Shown: positions 1 to 9,349, numbered from the stretch's first letter. The stretch: 64,000 nucleotides of DNA from Microvirga splendida (GCF_016427565.1 NZ_JAELXT010000013.1:1-64000); one strand, 5' to 3'. Made by a program: numbers and translations. The notes: generated by a model from the letters alone, not told the origin.

Positions 1-76
<76 letters not shown>

Positions 77-542
77 ATACTCAACAGCATATGAGATCAA
101 CAAAGCCCTCGAACGGCTCGTCCTTCGAGGGTTTTTGCTTGTCCAGACACCGCAAAACGGAAAACCGCGAGAGCCCTTCCGCATCAACCATCGAGGAACA
201 GACCGAACTGCCTGCGCTCGCCCGCAACGCAGAGCTCAGCGCAGCCGGAAACGATCCAGCAAGCCAGGCACCCGCGCACCCGAAATTGCCGCAGAGTGAT
301 GCGGCACATCGGGACACGAATGCCCTAAACCACCCGCCCAAAAAGGCTTTATCCGATCCATGGCTTGTGCAAACGGACCGTGGAGGGCGAAACGCCCTAA
401 ACGGTCAGGCGACTGAGAGTGTCCTTACGCAATCTGTATGACCCGCTACGTCAAACCCCGACGGCCGTAGACGAGGACGGAATTCCCGTTAGAGTGGAGC
501 GGAACCGTATCACATGCGGTCCATCCTTCACGAGGGGAGTAC
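77..542. other. Intergenic region between tRNA-fMet and the first TAXI-TRAP operon
   Basis: About 470 bases with no supported gene. It holds the tRNA terminator at its left end and must contain the promoter of the TRAP operon at its right end. The open frame 91-441 has low-complexity composition, no convincing ribosome site and overlaps the terminator, so I do not call it. I see no obvious operator or RNA element. Confidence 0.6.
106..136 (+). terminator. Intrinsic terminator of the tRNA-fMet gene
   Basis: An 8-bp perfect stem (CCCTCGAA at 106-113 with TTCGAGGG at 124-131) closes a 10-nt loop and is followed by five T residues. It ends the tRNA transcript, so the tRNA appears to be a single-gene unit. 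Confidence 0.85.
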
Positions 543-1526
543 ATGTCCATGACAATGACACGCCGCGACTTGGCCAAGATCGGCCTCGGCCTGGGCGCCG
601 CAGTGGCTCTCGGCCGCAACGCCTTCGCCCAAGGGCCTGCCTTCTTCCGGATCGGCACGGGCGGCACCGCCGGCACCTACTATCCGATCGGCGGCCTCAT
701 CGCCAACGCCGTGTCGAACCCACCCCAGCTCGTCCTGACGGCCCAGGCCTCGAACGGCTCCGTGGCCAACGTGAACTCCATCGCCTCGGGGGCTCTCGAG
801 TCCGGGTTCAGCCAGGCCGACGTGGCCTATTGGGCTCACACGGGAACCGGCCTCTTCGAGGGCAAGGGCAAGATCGAGGATCTGCGGCTCCTGGCCAATC
901 TCTACCCTGAAAGCATCCATCTCGTCGCCGCGAAATCCGCCAATATCAAGTCCGTCGCCGACCTTAAGGGCAAGCGCGTCTCTCTCGACGAGCCAGGCTC
1001 GGGCACGCTCGTCGACGCCAGGATCATCCTGGCAGGCTGGGGTCTCAAGGAATCCGACGTGAAGGCCGACTTCCTGAAGCCGAACCAGGCGGCCGAGCGC
1101 ATGCGCGACGGCGGACTGGACGCTTTCTTCTTCGTCGGCGGATATCCCACCAGCGCCATCACGGAACTCGCCGCCACGGGCGGAGGCATCGATCTCGTTC
1201 CCCTGTCTGGTCCCGAGGCGGACGCGATCCGCAAGCAATACAGCTTCTTTGCCGCGGACGAGATCCCGGCCGGCACCTACAAGGACGTGGGCGCCGTGAA
1301 GACGTTGGCTGTCGGAGCCCAGTGGGTGACCTCGGCCAAGGTGCCGGAGGCGGTCGTCTATGATGTCGTCAAGGGCCTGTGGAGCGACAAGACCCGTGCA
1401 GCGCTGGATGCTGGCCATGCCAAGGGCAAGCTGATCCGCAAGGACACCGCGCTTGCCGGCGCCGGCATTCCGCTCCATCCGGGCGCGGAGCGCTTCTACA
1501 AGGAAGCCGGCCTCCTCAAGAGCTGA
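543..1526 (+). CDS. TAXI family TRAP transporter solute-binding protein (first copy)
   Basis: This 327-residue periplasmic binding protein captures a small organic acid or amino acid for the membrane subunit encoded next. The N-terminus has a twin-arginine-like segment (RRDLAKIG near residue 7) followed by a hydrophobic stretch and an A-F-A-Q cleavage region near residue 30. The mature part begins with IGTGGTAGTYYPIGG, a hallmark of the TAXI (TAM0-related) group, and length matches the family. The ATG at 543 is preceded by GAGGGGAG at 530-537. A hairpin and about 80 bases separate it from the permease gene. The substrate cannot be read from sequence; glutamate, dicarboxylates and aromatic acids are all known for TAXI systems. 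Confidence 0.9.
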   Translation: MSMTMTRRDLAKIGLGLGAAVALGRNAFAQGPAFFRIGTGGTAGTYYPIGGLIANAVSNPPQLVLTAQASNGSVANVNSIASGALESGFSQADVAYWAHTGTGLFEGKGKIEDLRLLANLYPESIHLVAAKSANIKSVADLKGKRVSLDEPGSGTLVDARIILAGWGLKESDVKADFLKPNQAAERMRDGGLDAFFFVGGYPTSAITELAATGGGIDLVPLSGPEADAIRKQYSFFAADEIPAGTYKDVGAVKTLAVGAQWVTSAKVPEAVVYDVVKGLWSDKTRAALDAGHAKGKLIRKDTALAGAGIPLHPGAERFYKEAGLLKS

Positions 1527-1550
1527 TTCTGATCTGACGTCCGATCCAAG

Positions 1551-1576
1551 CCTCCCGCGGCGAGCGTCGCGGGAGG
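1551..1576 (+). terminator. Intercistronic hairpin between TRAP binding protein and permease
   Basis: A perfect 9-bp GC-rich stem (CCTCCCGCG with CGCGGGAGG) with an 8-nt loop sits 25 bases after the binding-protein stop and 29 bases before the permease ATG. There is only a weak T-rich tail, so it may be a partial terminator or a 3'-end stabiliser of the upstream message. A stronger hairpin occupies the same place in the second TRAP operon. Confidence 0.6.
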
Positions 1577-1604
1577 CGCTTTGCTTCCAGCCCGAGACCC
1601 CGTC

Positions 1605-3776
1605 ATGACCGCCACCGATGCCCAGACGCTTATCGAGGATCGCAGCCTCGAGGAGAAGTTCGATCCCGAGATGCGCTTCCGGCCCCTGCCGACAGGGACC
1701 GCATGGCTCGTGGCGGGCCTCCTGCTGGCCCTGTCGTTCTTCCACTACTACACGGCGGGTTTCGGATTGCTGCGGGAGGCCACCCATCGCGGCATCCACA
1801 TGGCCTTCGTGCTCGGCCTGATCTTCCTCGTCTTCTCGGCATCGAAAAGGGACTACGACCGGATCGCCCCGTCGAGCTGGTGGCGCCCGGGCAGCATCTC
1901 GCTGGTCGACTGGGCTCTGGCCATCGCGGCCGCGGTCGCGAGCCTTTACGTGCCCTGGATCTTCAACGAGTTGGCCTTCCGCGTCGGCAATCCTTCCACC
2001 AACGACGTGGTCATGGGCACGATCCTGATCGTCGTCCTGCTGGAAGCAACCCGCCGCTCGGTGGGATGGCCGCTCCCGGTCATCTCGATCGGCGTGATGC
2101 TCTATGCGTATTTCGGCCCGTCCATGCCGGGCATTCTGCAGCATCCCGGCGCCTCCTGGTCCAACATCGTCAATCACCTCTACCTCACCAGCCAGGGCAT
2201 CTATGGCATCGCCCTGGGAGTTGTTGCCACTTACGTCTTCCACTACGTGCTCTTCGGCGTGCTCGCCACACGGGTGGGGCTGGGCAAGCTCTTCATCGAT
2301 CTCGCCACCTGCCTGGCCGGGCGCTTTGCCGGCGGGCCGGCGAAGGTCTCGATCTTCGGCTCCGCCCTGTTCGGCATGATCTCCGGTTCCTCCATCGCCA
2401 ACACGGTGACGGTCGGCTCGCTGACGATCCCGGCGATGATCCGGGTCGGCTACCAGCGCCATTTCGCGGCGGCCGTCGAATCGGCGGCCTCCACCGGCGG
2501 CCAGATCACCCCGCCGATCATGGGCGCCGCGGCCTTCCTGATGGTCGAGTTCCTCAACATGTCGTACCAGACGATCATCCTGGCGGCGCTCGTGCCGGCC
2601 TGCATGCATTTCTTCGGCGTGTTCATGCAGGTCCACCTCGAGGCCAAGCGCGCCGGGCTGAAGGGCCTGCCGCCGGAGGAACTGCCGAGAGCCGCGCAGG
2701 TGATCCGCGAGGGATGGCAGACGATCATGCCGCTTGCGGTTCTGCTGATCGTGCTGTTCTCCGGCTTCACGCCCTATCTGGCGGCCTTCTGGGGCATCAC
2801 GGCCTGCCTGGTCGTCGGCGCCACCCGGGTGCCGCTGATCAATATCGGCTTCCTCGTCGCCGTCATCGCAGCTATCGCCGCGGGATTGCTCACGCAGCTC
2901 GTGTTCGTGGGGCCGGTGCTCGCCTTCGTCCTGGCGCTCCTGGTCTACACCTTCCTCAGGAGCGACGCCGGCAAAGCGGTGGTGTTCGACCTCATCGACG
3001 CCTTCGTGGTGGGGGCGAAATACGCCATCGGCGTCGGCGCGGCGGCCGCCACGGTCGGCATCATCGTGGGCATCGTCACGCTTACGGGCGTGGGCTTCAA
3101 GATCTCCTTCATCGTCACGTCCTTCGCCGCCCAGATGGCGCAGACCTTCACGGATGTCCTGCCGGTGGCGCTGACCGACGTAAAGGCCATGACCCTGTTC
3201 TTCACCCTGCTGATGACCGCCCTCGTCTGCATCCTGCTCGGCTGCGGCGTGCCGACGACGGCGAACTACATCATCATGGTGACGGTGGCAGCGCCGGCCC
3301 TCGGCCTTCTCGGCGTCCAGCCCCTCGTCGCCCATTTCTTCGTCTTCTATTACGGGGTGCTCGCCGACATCACGCCCCCCGTGGCGCTGGCGGCCTATGC
3401 GGGCGCCAGCATGGCGGGCGCCGATCCGTTCAAGACCGGCAACACGGCCTTCCGTCTCGGTCTCGGCAAGGTGCTGGTGCCGTTCGTCTTCGTTTATGGG
3501 CCGGCCATGCTCATTGTGACGCCCGAATTCACATGGCCCGGTTTTCTGTTCGTCGTCGGCGGTGCCGTTGTCGGCATCATGTTCCTGTCGGCAGCCTTCG
3601 CCAGCTATGGGCTGACCACGATGCGGGCCTGGGAGCGCTGGCTCATCGGTCTGGCGGCCTTGCCGATCATCGCGCCCAACGGAACCACCACGCTGATCGG
3701 CCTTGCCATGGCAGCCCCGGTGATCGTGTCCCAGCTGTTCAAGGCCCGGACCGCCATGGTGCCGAAGTCGGCCTGA
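1605..3776 (+). CDS. TRAP transporter fused permease subunit (4TM/12TM), first copy
   Basis: A 723-residue integral membrane protein in which the small (DctQ-like) and large (DctM-like) TRAP permease subunits are fused, as is usual for TAXI systems. Many hydrophobic helices are visible, with conserved DctM segments such as GSALFGMISGSSIANTVT and GGQITPPIMGAAAF, and LGCGVPTTANYI near the C-terminal half. It transports the ligand of the preceding binding protein using an ion gradient. The ATG at 1605 is preferred over the in-frame TTG at 1581 because the latter lies right against the intercistronic hairpin. No DUF1850 gene follows, unlike the second operon. Confidence 0.92.
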   Translation: MTATDAQTLIEDRSLEEKFDPEMRFRPLPTGTAWLVAGLLLALSFFHYYTAGFGLLREATHRGIHMAFVLGLIFLVFSASKRDYDRIAPSSWWRPGSISLVDWALAIAAAVASLYVPWIFNELAFRVGNPSTNDVVMGTILIVVLLEATRRSVGWPLPVISIGVMLYAYFGPSMPGILQHPGASWSNIVNHLYLTSQGIYGIALGVVATYVFHYVLFGVLATRVGLGKLFIDLATCLAGRFAGGPAKVSIFGSALFGMISGSSIANTVTVGSLTIPAMIRVGYQRHFAAAVESAASTGGQITPPIMGAAAFLMVEFLNMSYQTIILAALVPACMHFFGVFMQVHLEAKRAGLKGLPPEELPRAAQVIREGWQTIMPLAVLLIVLFSGFTPYLAAFWGITACLVVGATRVPLINIGFLVAVIAAIAAGLLTQLVFVGPVLAFVLALLVYTFLRSDAGKAVVFDLIDAFVVGAKYAIGVGAAAATVGIIVGIVTLTGVGFKISFIVTSFAAQMAQTFTDVLPVALTDVKAMTLFFTLLMTALVCILLGCGVPTTANYIIMVTVAAPALGLLGVQPLVAHFFVFYYGVLADITPPVALAAYAGASMAGADPFKTGNTAFRLGLGKVLVPFVFVYGPAMLIVTPEFTWPGFLFVVGGAVVGIMFLSAAFASYGLTTMRAWERWLIGLAALPIIAPNGTTTLIGLAMAAPVIVSQLFKARTAMVPKSA

Positions 3777-3795
3777 GGGTGAAGCGCGGTGCTCC

Positions 3796-3815
3796 AAGGC
3801 CCGAGCCCGGGCCTT
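3796..3815 (+). terminator. Hairpin after the first TRAP operon
   Basis: AAGGCCCG at 3796-3803 pairs with CGGGCCTT at 3808-3815 around a 4-nt loop, 20 bases past the permease stop. No long T-run follows, so terminator strength is uncertain. Confidence 0.5.
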
Positions 3816-3888
3816 ATCGCGAGAACCTGAACCATTCGGCGGCGCTCCCGTTGTTCTTGGCTTGGTTCAGAGACGACAGGAGGGCCGA

Positions 3889-4737
3889 ATGGTCGATTAC
3901 CGGAAGCTGTTGGATGCATTCATCGGAACCATCGGGCGTCCCGATCAGCAGAATTCGGGCCAGCCGGCTCAAGGCGGCATGCGGCAGCAGGTCGAAAAGA
4001 GCGTCACCCAGGTCACCGGCCAGTCGCCCGACCAGCTGTTGCAGAAGGCCAAGGATTTCGCCACCCAGCATCCGGGCCTGACCCAGACGGCTCTCCTCGG
4101 CTTGGCCGGGCTCCTGTTCAGAGGGCGCAAGAAGAGCAAGCTCACCGGCAATCTGGTGAAGCTCGGCGGTCTCGCGGTGATCGGCGGGTTGGCCTATAAG
4201 GCTTATCAGAGCCAGCAATCGGCCAAGGGCTCCACCGCAGAAGCAGCGGGTGGCGCGACCGTCCCGACCATGGACGGAGCCGAGGCGGCCGCAGCCGGAT
4301 CTCCTGCATCCGGGCCGGATGAAGCGGTCGCGCAGTCGGCCCTCAGCGTGCCGGAAACCTCGCGCTTCCACCCGGTCTCCCAGACCGAGGACGATGCGCT
4401 CCTCTTCCTGCGCACCATGGTGGCAGCGGCGGCAGCCGACGGGCATATCGATGACGCGGAGCGGTCGCGAATCGTCAAAGGCCTGACCGAGGCGGGCATC
4501 GACCCGGATGCCACCCGCTGGCTCGACACCGAGATGGCGTCGCCCGCCGATGTGGAAGAGCTCGCCGCCAATGTGAACGATCCGGAGAAGGCCGCTCAGG
4601 TCTATTCGGCAGCCCGCATCGCCATCGATCCCGACACGATCCAGGAGCGCGAGTTCCTGAACCAGCTGGCCGAGGCGCTCGATCTCGATTCGGCCGTGCG
4701 ATCCCAGATCGACAACACGGCAGGCGCGCTGACCTGA
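3889..4737 (+). CDS. DUF533 / TerB-like domain protein
   Basis: A 282-residue protein with an N-terminal soluble part (MVDYRKLLDAF), a short hydrophobic segment near residue 95 (GGLAVIGGLAYKAYQ), an Ala/Gly-rich linker and a C-terminal helical domain (residues about 165-280). That domain carries acidic metal-binding-like motifs (AAADGHIDDAERSRI) typical of TerB/DUF533 proteins. The family includes E. coli YebE; its biochemical role is not established. The ATG at 3889 has a GGAGGG ribosome site at 3879-3884, so I prefer it to the upstream in-frame start at 3862. It is probably a single-gene unit. Confidence 0.82.
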   Translation: MVDYRKLLDAFIGTIGRPDQQNSGQPAQGGMRQQVEKSVTQVTGQSPDQLLQKAKDFATQHPGLTQTALLGLAGLLFRGRKKSKLTGNLVKLGGLAVIGGLAYKAYQSQQSAKGSTAEAAGGATVPTMDGAEAAAAGSPASGPDEAVAQSALSVPETSRFHPVSQTEDDALLFLRTMVAAAAADGHIDDAERSRIVKGLTEAGIDPDATRWLDTEMASPADVEELAANVNDPEKAAQVYSAARIAIDPDTIQEREFLNQLAEALDLDSAVRSQIDNTAGALT

Positions 4738-4743
4738 GGCGTT

Positions 4744-5340
4744 TCAGAGAGGCGAGGTCTTCCCGAGGGGCCTGATGGTTTCATACCGCACGGTGGTCTG
4801 CGTGCCTCTTTCATCGTAACGCTTGGCCAGAACGAAGCCGAGCTCGGGCGAGTAGAGATCCGTGTACTCGGATGTGACCTTGCCTGCTGCGTTCAGGTAG
4901 CGGTTGCGGACGACCAGAACCTTGTAGGAGCAGTCGCCGAGCTGCATCTGCTCCTGGCCCGTGACCGCAAGCTCGAGCGAGATCAGGGCGCCCACCTTGT
5001 CGGGCTGGGCCGGCGCATAGGTGATGGCGCGGCGGGACTTGGGCTCCAGCGGGAACACGGTGCGCAGGTCGGACACGGGAATGTTGATGCTGCGGGCCGT
5101 GTCGTCGAAGCGGCTGACCGGGAAGAGGCCCCGGTAGTAGATCACATTCTGGGTCTTCCCGTCGGGATAGGAATTCACCACGTGAACGAAGTGATCCGAA
5201 GCGGGGCGGATCTCCGCCGTCGTGCCCCGCCGCTCCAGGACGAAGCCGAGCTTTGCCGTCTGGGCTGTCGGGCAATCGCCGGCCTGAGCCGGAAGGATCA
5301 GCGTGGTCGTCATGATGAGGAAAAGGGCAGGGCGCAGCAT
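4744..5340 (-). CDS. Secreted protein of unknown function
   Basis: This 198-residue protein starts with a clear Sec signal peptide (MLRPALFLIMTTTLILPAQAG). The mature part has two cysteines, at GDCPTAQ and LGDCSYK, that could form a disulfide, and is otherwise a beta-rich domain with repeated Tyr/Arg motifs and no family I can name. The segment DLYSPELGFVLAKRYDE near the C-terminus resembles outer-membrane-linked beta-sheet proteins, but this is inference. It is convergent with the DUF533 gene, 6 bases apart, and divergent from the dehydratase gene. Confidence 0.7.
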   Translation of the reverse strand: MLRPALFLIMTTTLILPAQAGDCPTAQTAKLGFVLERRGTTAEIRPASDHFVHVVNSYPDGKTQNVIYYRGLFPVSRFDDTARSINIPVSDLRTVFPLEPKSRRAITYAPAQPDKVGALISLELAVTGQEQMQLGDCSYKVLVVRNRYLNAAGKVTSEYTDLYSPELGFVLAKRYDERGTQTTVRYETIRPLGKTSPL

Positions 5341-5392
5341 TGTCGTGTCACGGAACCGAGGTGGGGAGTGCGTCGGGCGAGGTCTTGTAATC

Positions 5393-5405
5393 GATATAGC
5401 ATATC
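5393..5405. promoter_or_regulatory. Small palindrome in the divergent promoter region
   Basis: GATAT-AGC-ATATC is a perfect 13-bp palindrome located 53 bases upstream of the secreted-protein start and about 165 bases upstream of the dehydratase start. It is AT-rich in a GC-rich setting and could be a regulator half-site pair such as a GntR or LacI operator. The assignment is weak. Confidence 0.3.
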
Positions 5406-5570
5406 AAGTGCCTGCTCGCCAGGAAGACGGGCGGACCATCCGAGGAAACCTTCACCGGAAGTTTCTCGTCGAATGACCCGACTTTCATCACAGGGATGGT
5501 TGATCTCGGCTCCCGCTCCAGATCAAATACCTGCCCATCCGCTTATCGATGTCTAATAAGGAAATGAAGA

Positions 5571-7379
5571 ATGGCTGAGAGGCCTCACCGTCGCACTCCC
5601 GATCAGCTTCGCTCGCGGCTCTGGTTCGACAACCCGGACAATCCCGGCATGACCGCGCTCTATCTTGAGCGCTACCTGAACTTCGGCCTTACGGGCAAGG
5701 AGCTGCAGGGCAAGAAGCCGATCATCGGCATCGCGCAGACCGGATCCGATCTGTCCCCCTGCAACCGGCACCACCTGGATCTCGCCAAGCGCGTGCGCGA
5801 CGGAATCACGGCGGCCGGCGGCGTGGCCTTCGAATTTCCGTGCCATCCGATTCAGGAAACCGGCAAGCGCCCGACCGCCTGCCTCGACCGCAACCTGGCC
5901 TACCTGTCCCTTGTCGAGGTGCTCTACGGCTACCCGCTCGATGGCGTCGTGCTGCTCACCGGCTGCGACAAGACCATGCCGGCCTGCCTCATGGCGGCGG
6001 CCACCGTGAACATTCCGGCGATCTCGCTCAATGTCGGGCCGATGCTGAACGGCTGGCACCACGGCGAGCGCACGGGCTCCGGCACTATCGTGTGGAAGGC
6101 GCGCGAGCGCCATGCGGCCGGCGACATCGACTACCAGCAGTTCATCGACATCGTGGGCTCGAGCGCGCCCTCCGTCGGCCACTGCAACACCATGGGCACG
6201 GCCTCGACGATGAACGCTCTCGCCGAAGCGCTCGGCATGTCCCTGCCCGGTTCGGCGGCGGTGCCCGCTCCCTATCGCGAGCGCGGGCAGATGGCCTACG
6301 AGACCGGCAGGCGCATCGTCGACATGGTGTGGGAGGATCTGAAGCCCTCCGACATCATGACCCGCGAGGCGTTCGAGAACGCCATCGTGGCCAATGCGGC
6401 CATCGGCGGCTCCACCAACGCGCCGGTCCACATCAACGCCATCGCCAAGCATATCGGCGTGCCGCTCGATTGCGACGACTGGGAGCGCATCGGCTTCGAG
6501 ATCCCGCTGCTCGTCAACGTGCAGCCTGCGGGCGAATATCTCGGCGAGGAGTATTTCCGCGCCGGCGGCCTGCCGGCCGTGATGGCCGAGCTGATCGGCG
6601 CCGGCAAGATCCACGAGGATGCTATCACCTGCACCGGCACCACCATCGGCGAGAATTGCCGCGGCAAGCACACCTGGGATCACGACGTGATCCGCTCCTA
6701 CGACAATCCGCTGAAGGAGAAGGCGGGCTTCCTGAATCTGAAGGGTACGCTCTTCGACTCCGCGATCATGAAGACGAGCGTGATCAGCCCCGAATTCCAG
6801 GAGCGCTACCTCAACAACCCGGAGGATCCCAATGCCTTCGAGGGACGTGTGGTCGTGTTCGATGGGCCGGAGGATTATCACCACCGCATCGACGATCCGT
6901 CGCTCAACATCGACGAGCACACGATCCTGATCATGCGCGGCGCCGGCCCCGTCGGCTATCCGGGCGCGGCGGAAGTGGTGAACATGCAGCCGCCGGGCGC
7001 GCTGATCAAACGCGGCGTTCTCTCCCTGCCGTGCATCGGCGACGGCCGTCAGTCCGGCACGTCCGGCACGCCGTCGATCCTGAACGCCTCGCCCGAGGCT
7101 GCCGTCGGCGGCGGACTGGCGCTACTGCAGTCGGGCGACCGCATCCGCATCGACCTCAACAAGCGCAGTGCCGACATTCTTCTCCCGGCGGAAGAATTGC
7201 AGAAGCGCCGCGCCGATCTCGAAGCGCGGGGCGGCTATGCCTATCCGGCGAGCCAGACGCCCTGGCAGGAGATCCAGCGCTCCATGGTCGATCAGCTCTC
7301 CGAGGGCATGACCCTCAAGCCCGCCGTGAAGTACCAGAAGGTCGCGCAGACCTTCGGCGTGCCGCGCGACAACCACTGA
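5571..7379 (+). CDS. IlvD/Edd family sugar-acid dehydratase (arabonate/fuconate/xylonate type)
   Basis: A 602-residue iron-sulfur dehydratase that converts an aldonic acid to its 2-keto-3-deoxy form. The three cluster ligands of the family are visible: Cys64 in SPCNRHH, a Cys in [10 protein letters not shown] and a Cys in GHCNTMG. The catalytic Ser region [13 protein letters not shown] is near residue 490. Length and the N-terminal RSRLWFDNP motif match pentonate dehydratases (L-arabonate and relatives) rather than dihydroxyacid dehydratase IlvD of branched-chain synthesis. ATG at 5571 follows AAGGA at 5558-5562. The next gene, 26 bases on, is a dehydrogenase of the same type of pathway, so the two form an operon. 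The exact substrate is not determined. Confidence 0.85.
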   Translation: MAERPHRRTPDQLRSRLWFDNPDNPGMTALYLERYLNFGLTGKELQGKKPIIGIAQTGSDLSPCNRHHLDLAKRVRDGITAAGGVAFEFPCHPIQETGKRPTACLDRNLAYLSLVEVLYGYPLDGVVLLTGCDKTMPACLMAAATVNIPAISLNVGPMLNGWHHGERTGSGTIVWKARERHAAGDIDYQQFIDIVGSSAPSVGHCNTMGTASTMNALAEALGMSLPGSAAVPAPYRERGQMAYETGRRIVDMVWEDLKPSDIMTREAFENAIVANAAIGGSTNAPVHINAIAKHIGVPLDCDDWERIGFEIPLLVNVQPAGEYLGEEYFRAGGLPAVMAELIGAGKIHEDAITCTGTTIGENCRGKHTWDHDVIRSYDNPLKEKAGFLNLKGTLFDSAIMKTSVISPEFQERYLNNPEDPNAFEGRVVVFDGPEDYHHRIDDPSLNIDEHTILIMRGAGPVGYPGAAEVVNMQPPGALIKRGVLSLPCIGDGRQSGTSGTPSILNASPEAAVGGGLALLQSGDRIRIDLNKRSADILLPAEELQKRRADLEARGGYAYPASQTPWQEIQRSMVDQLSEGMTLKPAVKYQKVAQTFGVPRDNH

Positions 7380-7405
7380 ACGCAACGACGGGAGCGAGGG
7401 TTCTC

Positions 7406-8149
7406 ATGAACAGGCTTCAAGGAAAAACCGCTCTCGTCACGGCGGCAGGGCAGGGGATCGGACGCGCCATTGCGGAGGCCTTCCTCCGCGAGGGCGCGAC
7501 GGTCTGGGCGACGGACCTGGATGTGGGGAAGCTGGAGGGCCTCGAGGGTGCCGAGAAGCGCAGGCTCGATGTGCTCTCGGGCACGGATGTCGAGCAACTC
7601 GTCTCCGAGGCGGGATCCTTCGACATCCTCGTCAATGCGGCGGGCTTCGTGCATCACGGCACGATTCTCGAATGCTCCGACAAGGATTGGGATTTCTCCT
7701 TCGACCTGAATGTGAAGTCCATGCACCGCACGATTCACGCGGTGCTGCCGGGCATGCTGGAGAAGGGCCGTGGCTCGATTGTCAACATCGCGTCCGGAGC
7801 CTCCTCCGTGCGCGGCATTCCCAACCGCTATGTCTACGGCACCACTAAGGCGGCGGTGATCGGCCTCACCAAGGCGGTGGCGGCGGATTTCATCAAGCGC
7901 GGCGTCCGCGCCAACGCCATCTGCCCCGGCACGATTCAGTCGCCGTCTCTCGACGAGCGGATCGCCGCTCAGGCCGAGAGCTCCGGCCAGAGCCTGGAGG
8001 CCGTGCGCCAGGCCTTTGTCGACCGCCAGCCCATGGGCCGGCTCGGCACGGCCGAAGAGGTGGCGGCGCTTGCTGTCTATCTCGCGTCGGACGAGGCGAG
8101 CTACACGACCGGGCACATTCACCTGGTCGATGGTGGGTTCGCGCTTTAG
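7406..8149 (+). CDS. SDR family dehydrogenase, 2-keto-3-deoxy-L-fuconate dehydrogenase-like
   Basis: A 247-residue short-chain dehydrogenase with the NAD-binding motif TAAGQGIGRA near residue 13, NAAG near residue 78, and the catalytic YxxxK as YGTTK near residue 143. The sequence follows closely the KDF dehydrogenases (ILVNAAGFVHHGTILEC, NAICPGT, DGGF at the C-terminus) that oxidise 2-keto-3-deoxy-L-fuconate in the nonphosphorylative L-fucose pathway. It lies directly downstream of the sugar-acid dehydratase, which would supply such a substrate. A neutral reading is an NAD-dependent 2-keto-3-deoxy sugar-acid dehydrogenase. Confidence 0.83.
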   Translation: MNRLQGKTALVTAAGQGIGRAIAEAFLREGATVWATDLDVGKLEGLEGAEKRRLDVLSGTDVEQLVSEAGSFDILVNAAGFVHHGTILECSDKDWDFSFDLNVKSMHRTIHAVLPGMLEKGRGSIVNIASGASSVRGIPNRYVYGTTKAAVIGLTKAVAADFIKRGVRANAICPGTIQSPSLDERIAAQAESSGQSLEAVRQAFVDRQPMGRLGTAEEVAALAVYLASDEASYTTGHIHLVDGGFAL

Positions 8150-8174
8150 ACTTCGCTCTTCACAAGCGGACACT

Positions 8175-8281
8175 GATGTCATCCCCGGCGAGCGGAGCGA
8201 GGGAAGGGGATCCACTCTCACGCGCGGCTGTGGATTCCCTTCCCCTCCGATGGCTCCGCCATCTCCGGCCGGGAATGACAC
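8175..8281. repeat. Long imperfect inverted repeat (dispersed intergenic element)
   Basis: The segment starts with TGTCATCCCCGGC and ends with its near-complement GGCCGGGAATGACA. Internal arms such as GAGGGAAGGGGATCCAC pair with GTGGATTCCCTTCCCCTC. It looks like a REP/MITE-like palindromic element of the kind scattered through Hyphomicrobiales genomes. It sits between two converging genes. Confidence 0.6.
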
Positions 8282-8287
8282 CCTCCT

Positions 8288-8377
8288 CGTCATGGCCGGG
8301 CTTGTCCCGGCCATCCCGATAAGAAGAGCTCAACGTTTCAATGAATCGGGATCACCGGCACAAGGCCGGTGATGACG
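8288..8377. repeat. Dispersed palindromic repeat, copy 1 (partner at 41098)
   Basis: It begins CGTCATGGCCGGGCTTG and ends GGTGATGACG, so the termini CGTCAT/ATGACG are complementary. Each end contains its own small hairpin (GGCCGGG-CTTG-TCCCGGCC). The first 29 bases are identical to those of the element at 41098-41181, while the middle differs. This is a two-hairpin intergenic repeat family. Confidence 0.75.
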
Positions 8378-8383
8378 ATGAAC

Positions 8384-9349
8384 CTATCGCCCCTTGTAAG
8401 GCGTCTCCGGCACCGGCGTCAGCGGCCCCTTGCCCTCGAACCATGCAATCAGGTTATCGGCCACGAGCTTGCCCATGGCGTTGCGGGTGTGGACCGAGGC
8501 GGATGCGATGTGGGGCAGGAGAACCACGTGCTCCATGTCGATCAATTCCTGCGGCACGCGCGGCTCATCCTCGTAGACGTCAAGGCCGGCGCTGAGAATG
8601 GTCCCGGACCTGAGGGCCTCGATCAGTGCCTGCTCGTCCACCACGGTGCCGCGCGCCACGTTGATCAGCACGCCGTTGGGCCCCAAGGCCTTCAGCACAT
8701 CCGCATCGATCAGGTGGCGGGTGGCGGCGCCACCCGGCGTGATGACGATCAGCACGTCACAGGCCTCCGCGAGGCCGATGACTGTGGGATGATAGGCATA
8801 AGCGACATCGTCCTGCTTCGTGCGTCCATGGTAGGCGATGCCCACATCGAAGCCTGCGAGGCGTCGTGCGATGGCCTTGCCGATGCGCCCGAGACCGACG
8901 ATGCCGACCTTGCGCTCACGAAGGGTCGTCGAGAGCGGGAAGGAGGCTTTCAGCCATTTCCCCTCGCGCAGATAGCGGTCGGCCTGCGGGATCTTGCGCA
9001 GGGTCGCGAGCAGCAGGCCGAGGGTCAGGTCGGCCACCTCGTCGTCGAGAACGCCAGGCGTGTTGGTGACGACGATACCGCGCCGGGCTGCCTCCGCCGC
9101 ATCCACGTTGTCGTAGCCCACACCGAAGCTCGAGACGATCTCGACGTTCGGCAGATTGTCGAAAAGCGAGGCCTCGAGGCGGCCGTAGAGCGTGCTGGTG
9201 GCCACGCCGCGGATGCGAGGCCCGACCTCCTTGAGAAACGCCTCCTGGTCCGGCTGCTCCCACAGGCGGTGCAGCGTGCAGGCTTTCTCCAGCGTATCGA
9301 TGACGATCGGCATCATCGGCGCGGTCATCAGGATGTCGGTGCGGCTCAT
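8384..9349 (-). CDS. D-2-hydroxyacid dehydrogenase (glyoxylate/hydroxypyruvate reductase type)
   Basis: A 321-residue NAD(P)-dependent dehydrogenase of the D-isomer family. The nucleotide-binding motif GIVGLGRIGKAIARR lies near residue 150, the substrate Arg in NVARGTVVDE near residue 232, the Glu in GLDVYEDEP near residue 258 and the catalytic His in LLPHIASAS near residue 283. It reduces 2-keto acids such as glyoxylate or hydroxypyruvate, or oxidises the matching hydroxyacids. It converges with the sugar-acid operon, which suggests but does not prove a link to the same catabolism. Confidence 0.86.
   Translation of the reverse strand: MSRTDILMTAPMMPIVIDTLEKACTLHRLWEQPDQEAFLKEVGPRIRGVATSTLYGRLEASLFDNLPNVEIVSSFGVGYDNVDAAEAARRGIVVTNTPGVLDDEVADLTLGLLLATLRKIPQADRYLREGKWLKASFPLSTTLRERKVGIVGLGRIGKAIARRLAGFDVGIAYHGRTKQDDVAYAYHPTVIGLAEACDVLIVITPGGAATRHLIDADVLKALGPNGVLINVARGTVVDEQALIEALRSGTILSAGLDVYEDEPRVPQELIDMEHVVLLPHIASASVHTRNAMGKLVADNLIAWFEGKGPLTPVPETPYKGR

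Noticed and set aside
91-441. 116-residue frame downstream of tRNA-fMet
   Set aside because: It overlaps the tRNA terminator, has no convincing ribosome site, and its composition is that of a chance frame in GC-rich DNA.
528-3797. 1089-residue frame antisense to the first TRAP operon
   Set aside because: It is rich in Arg, Gly, His and Asp, as expected for antisense shadows of GC-rich genes, and fully overlaps two well-supported genes.
8150-8383. Possible CRISPR-like repeat array
   Set aside because: The repeats are inverted and differ in length; there are no regularly spaced direct repeats or cas genes.
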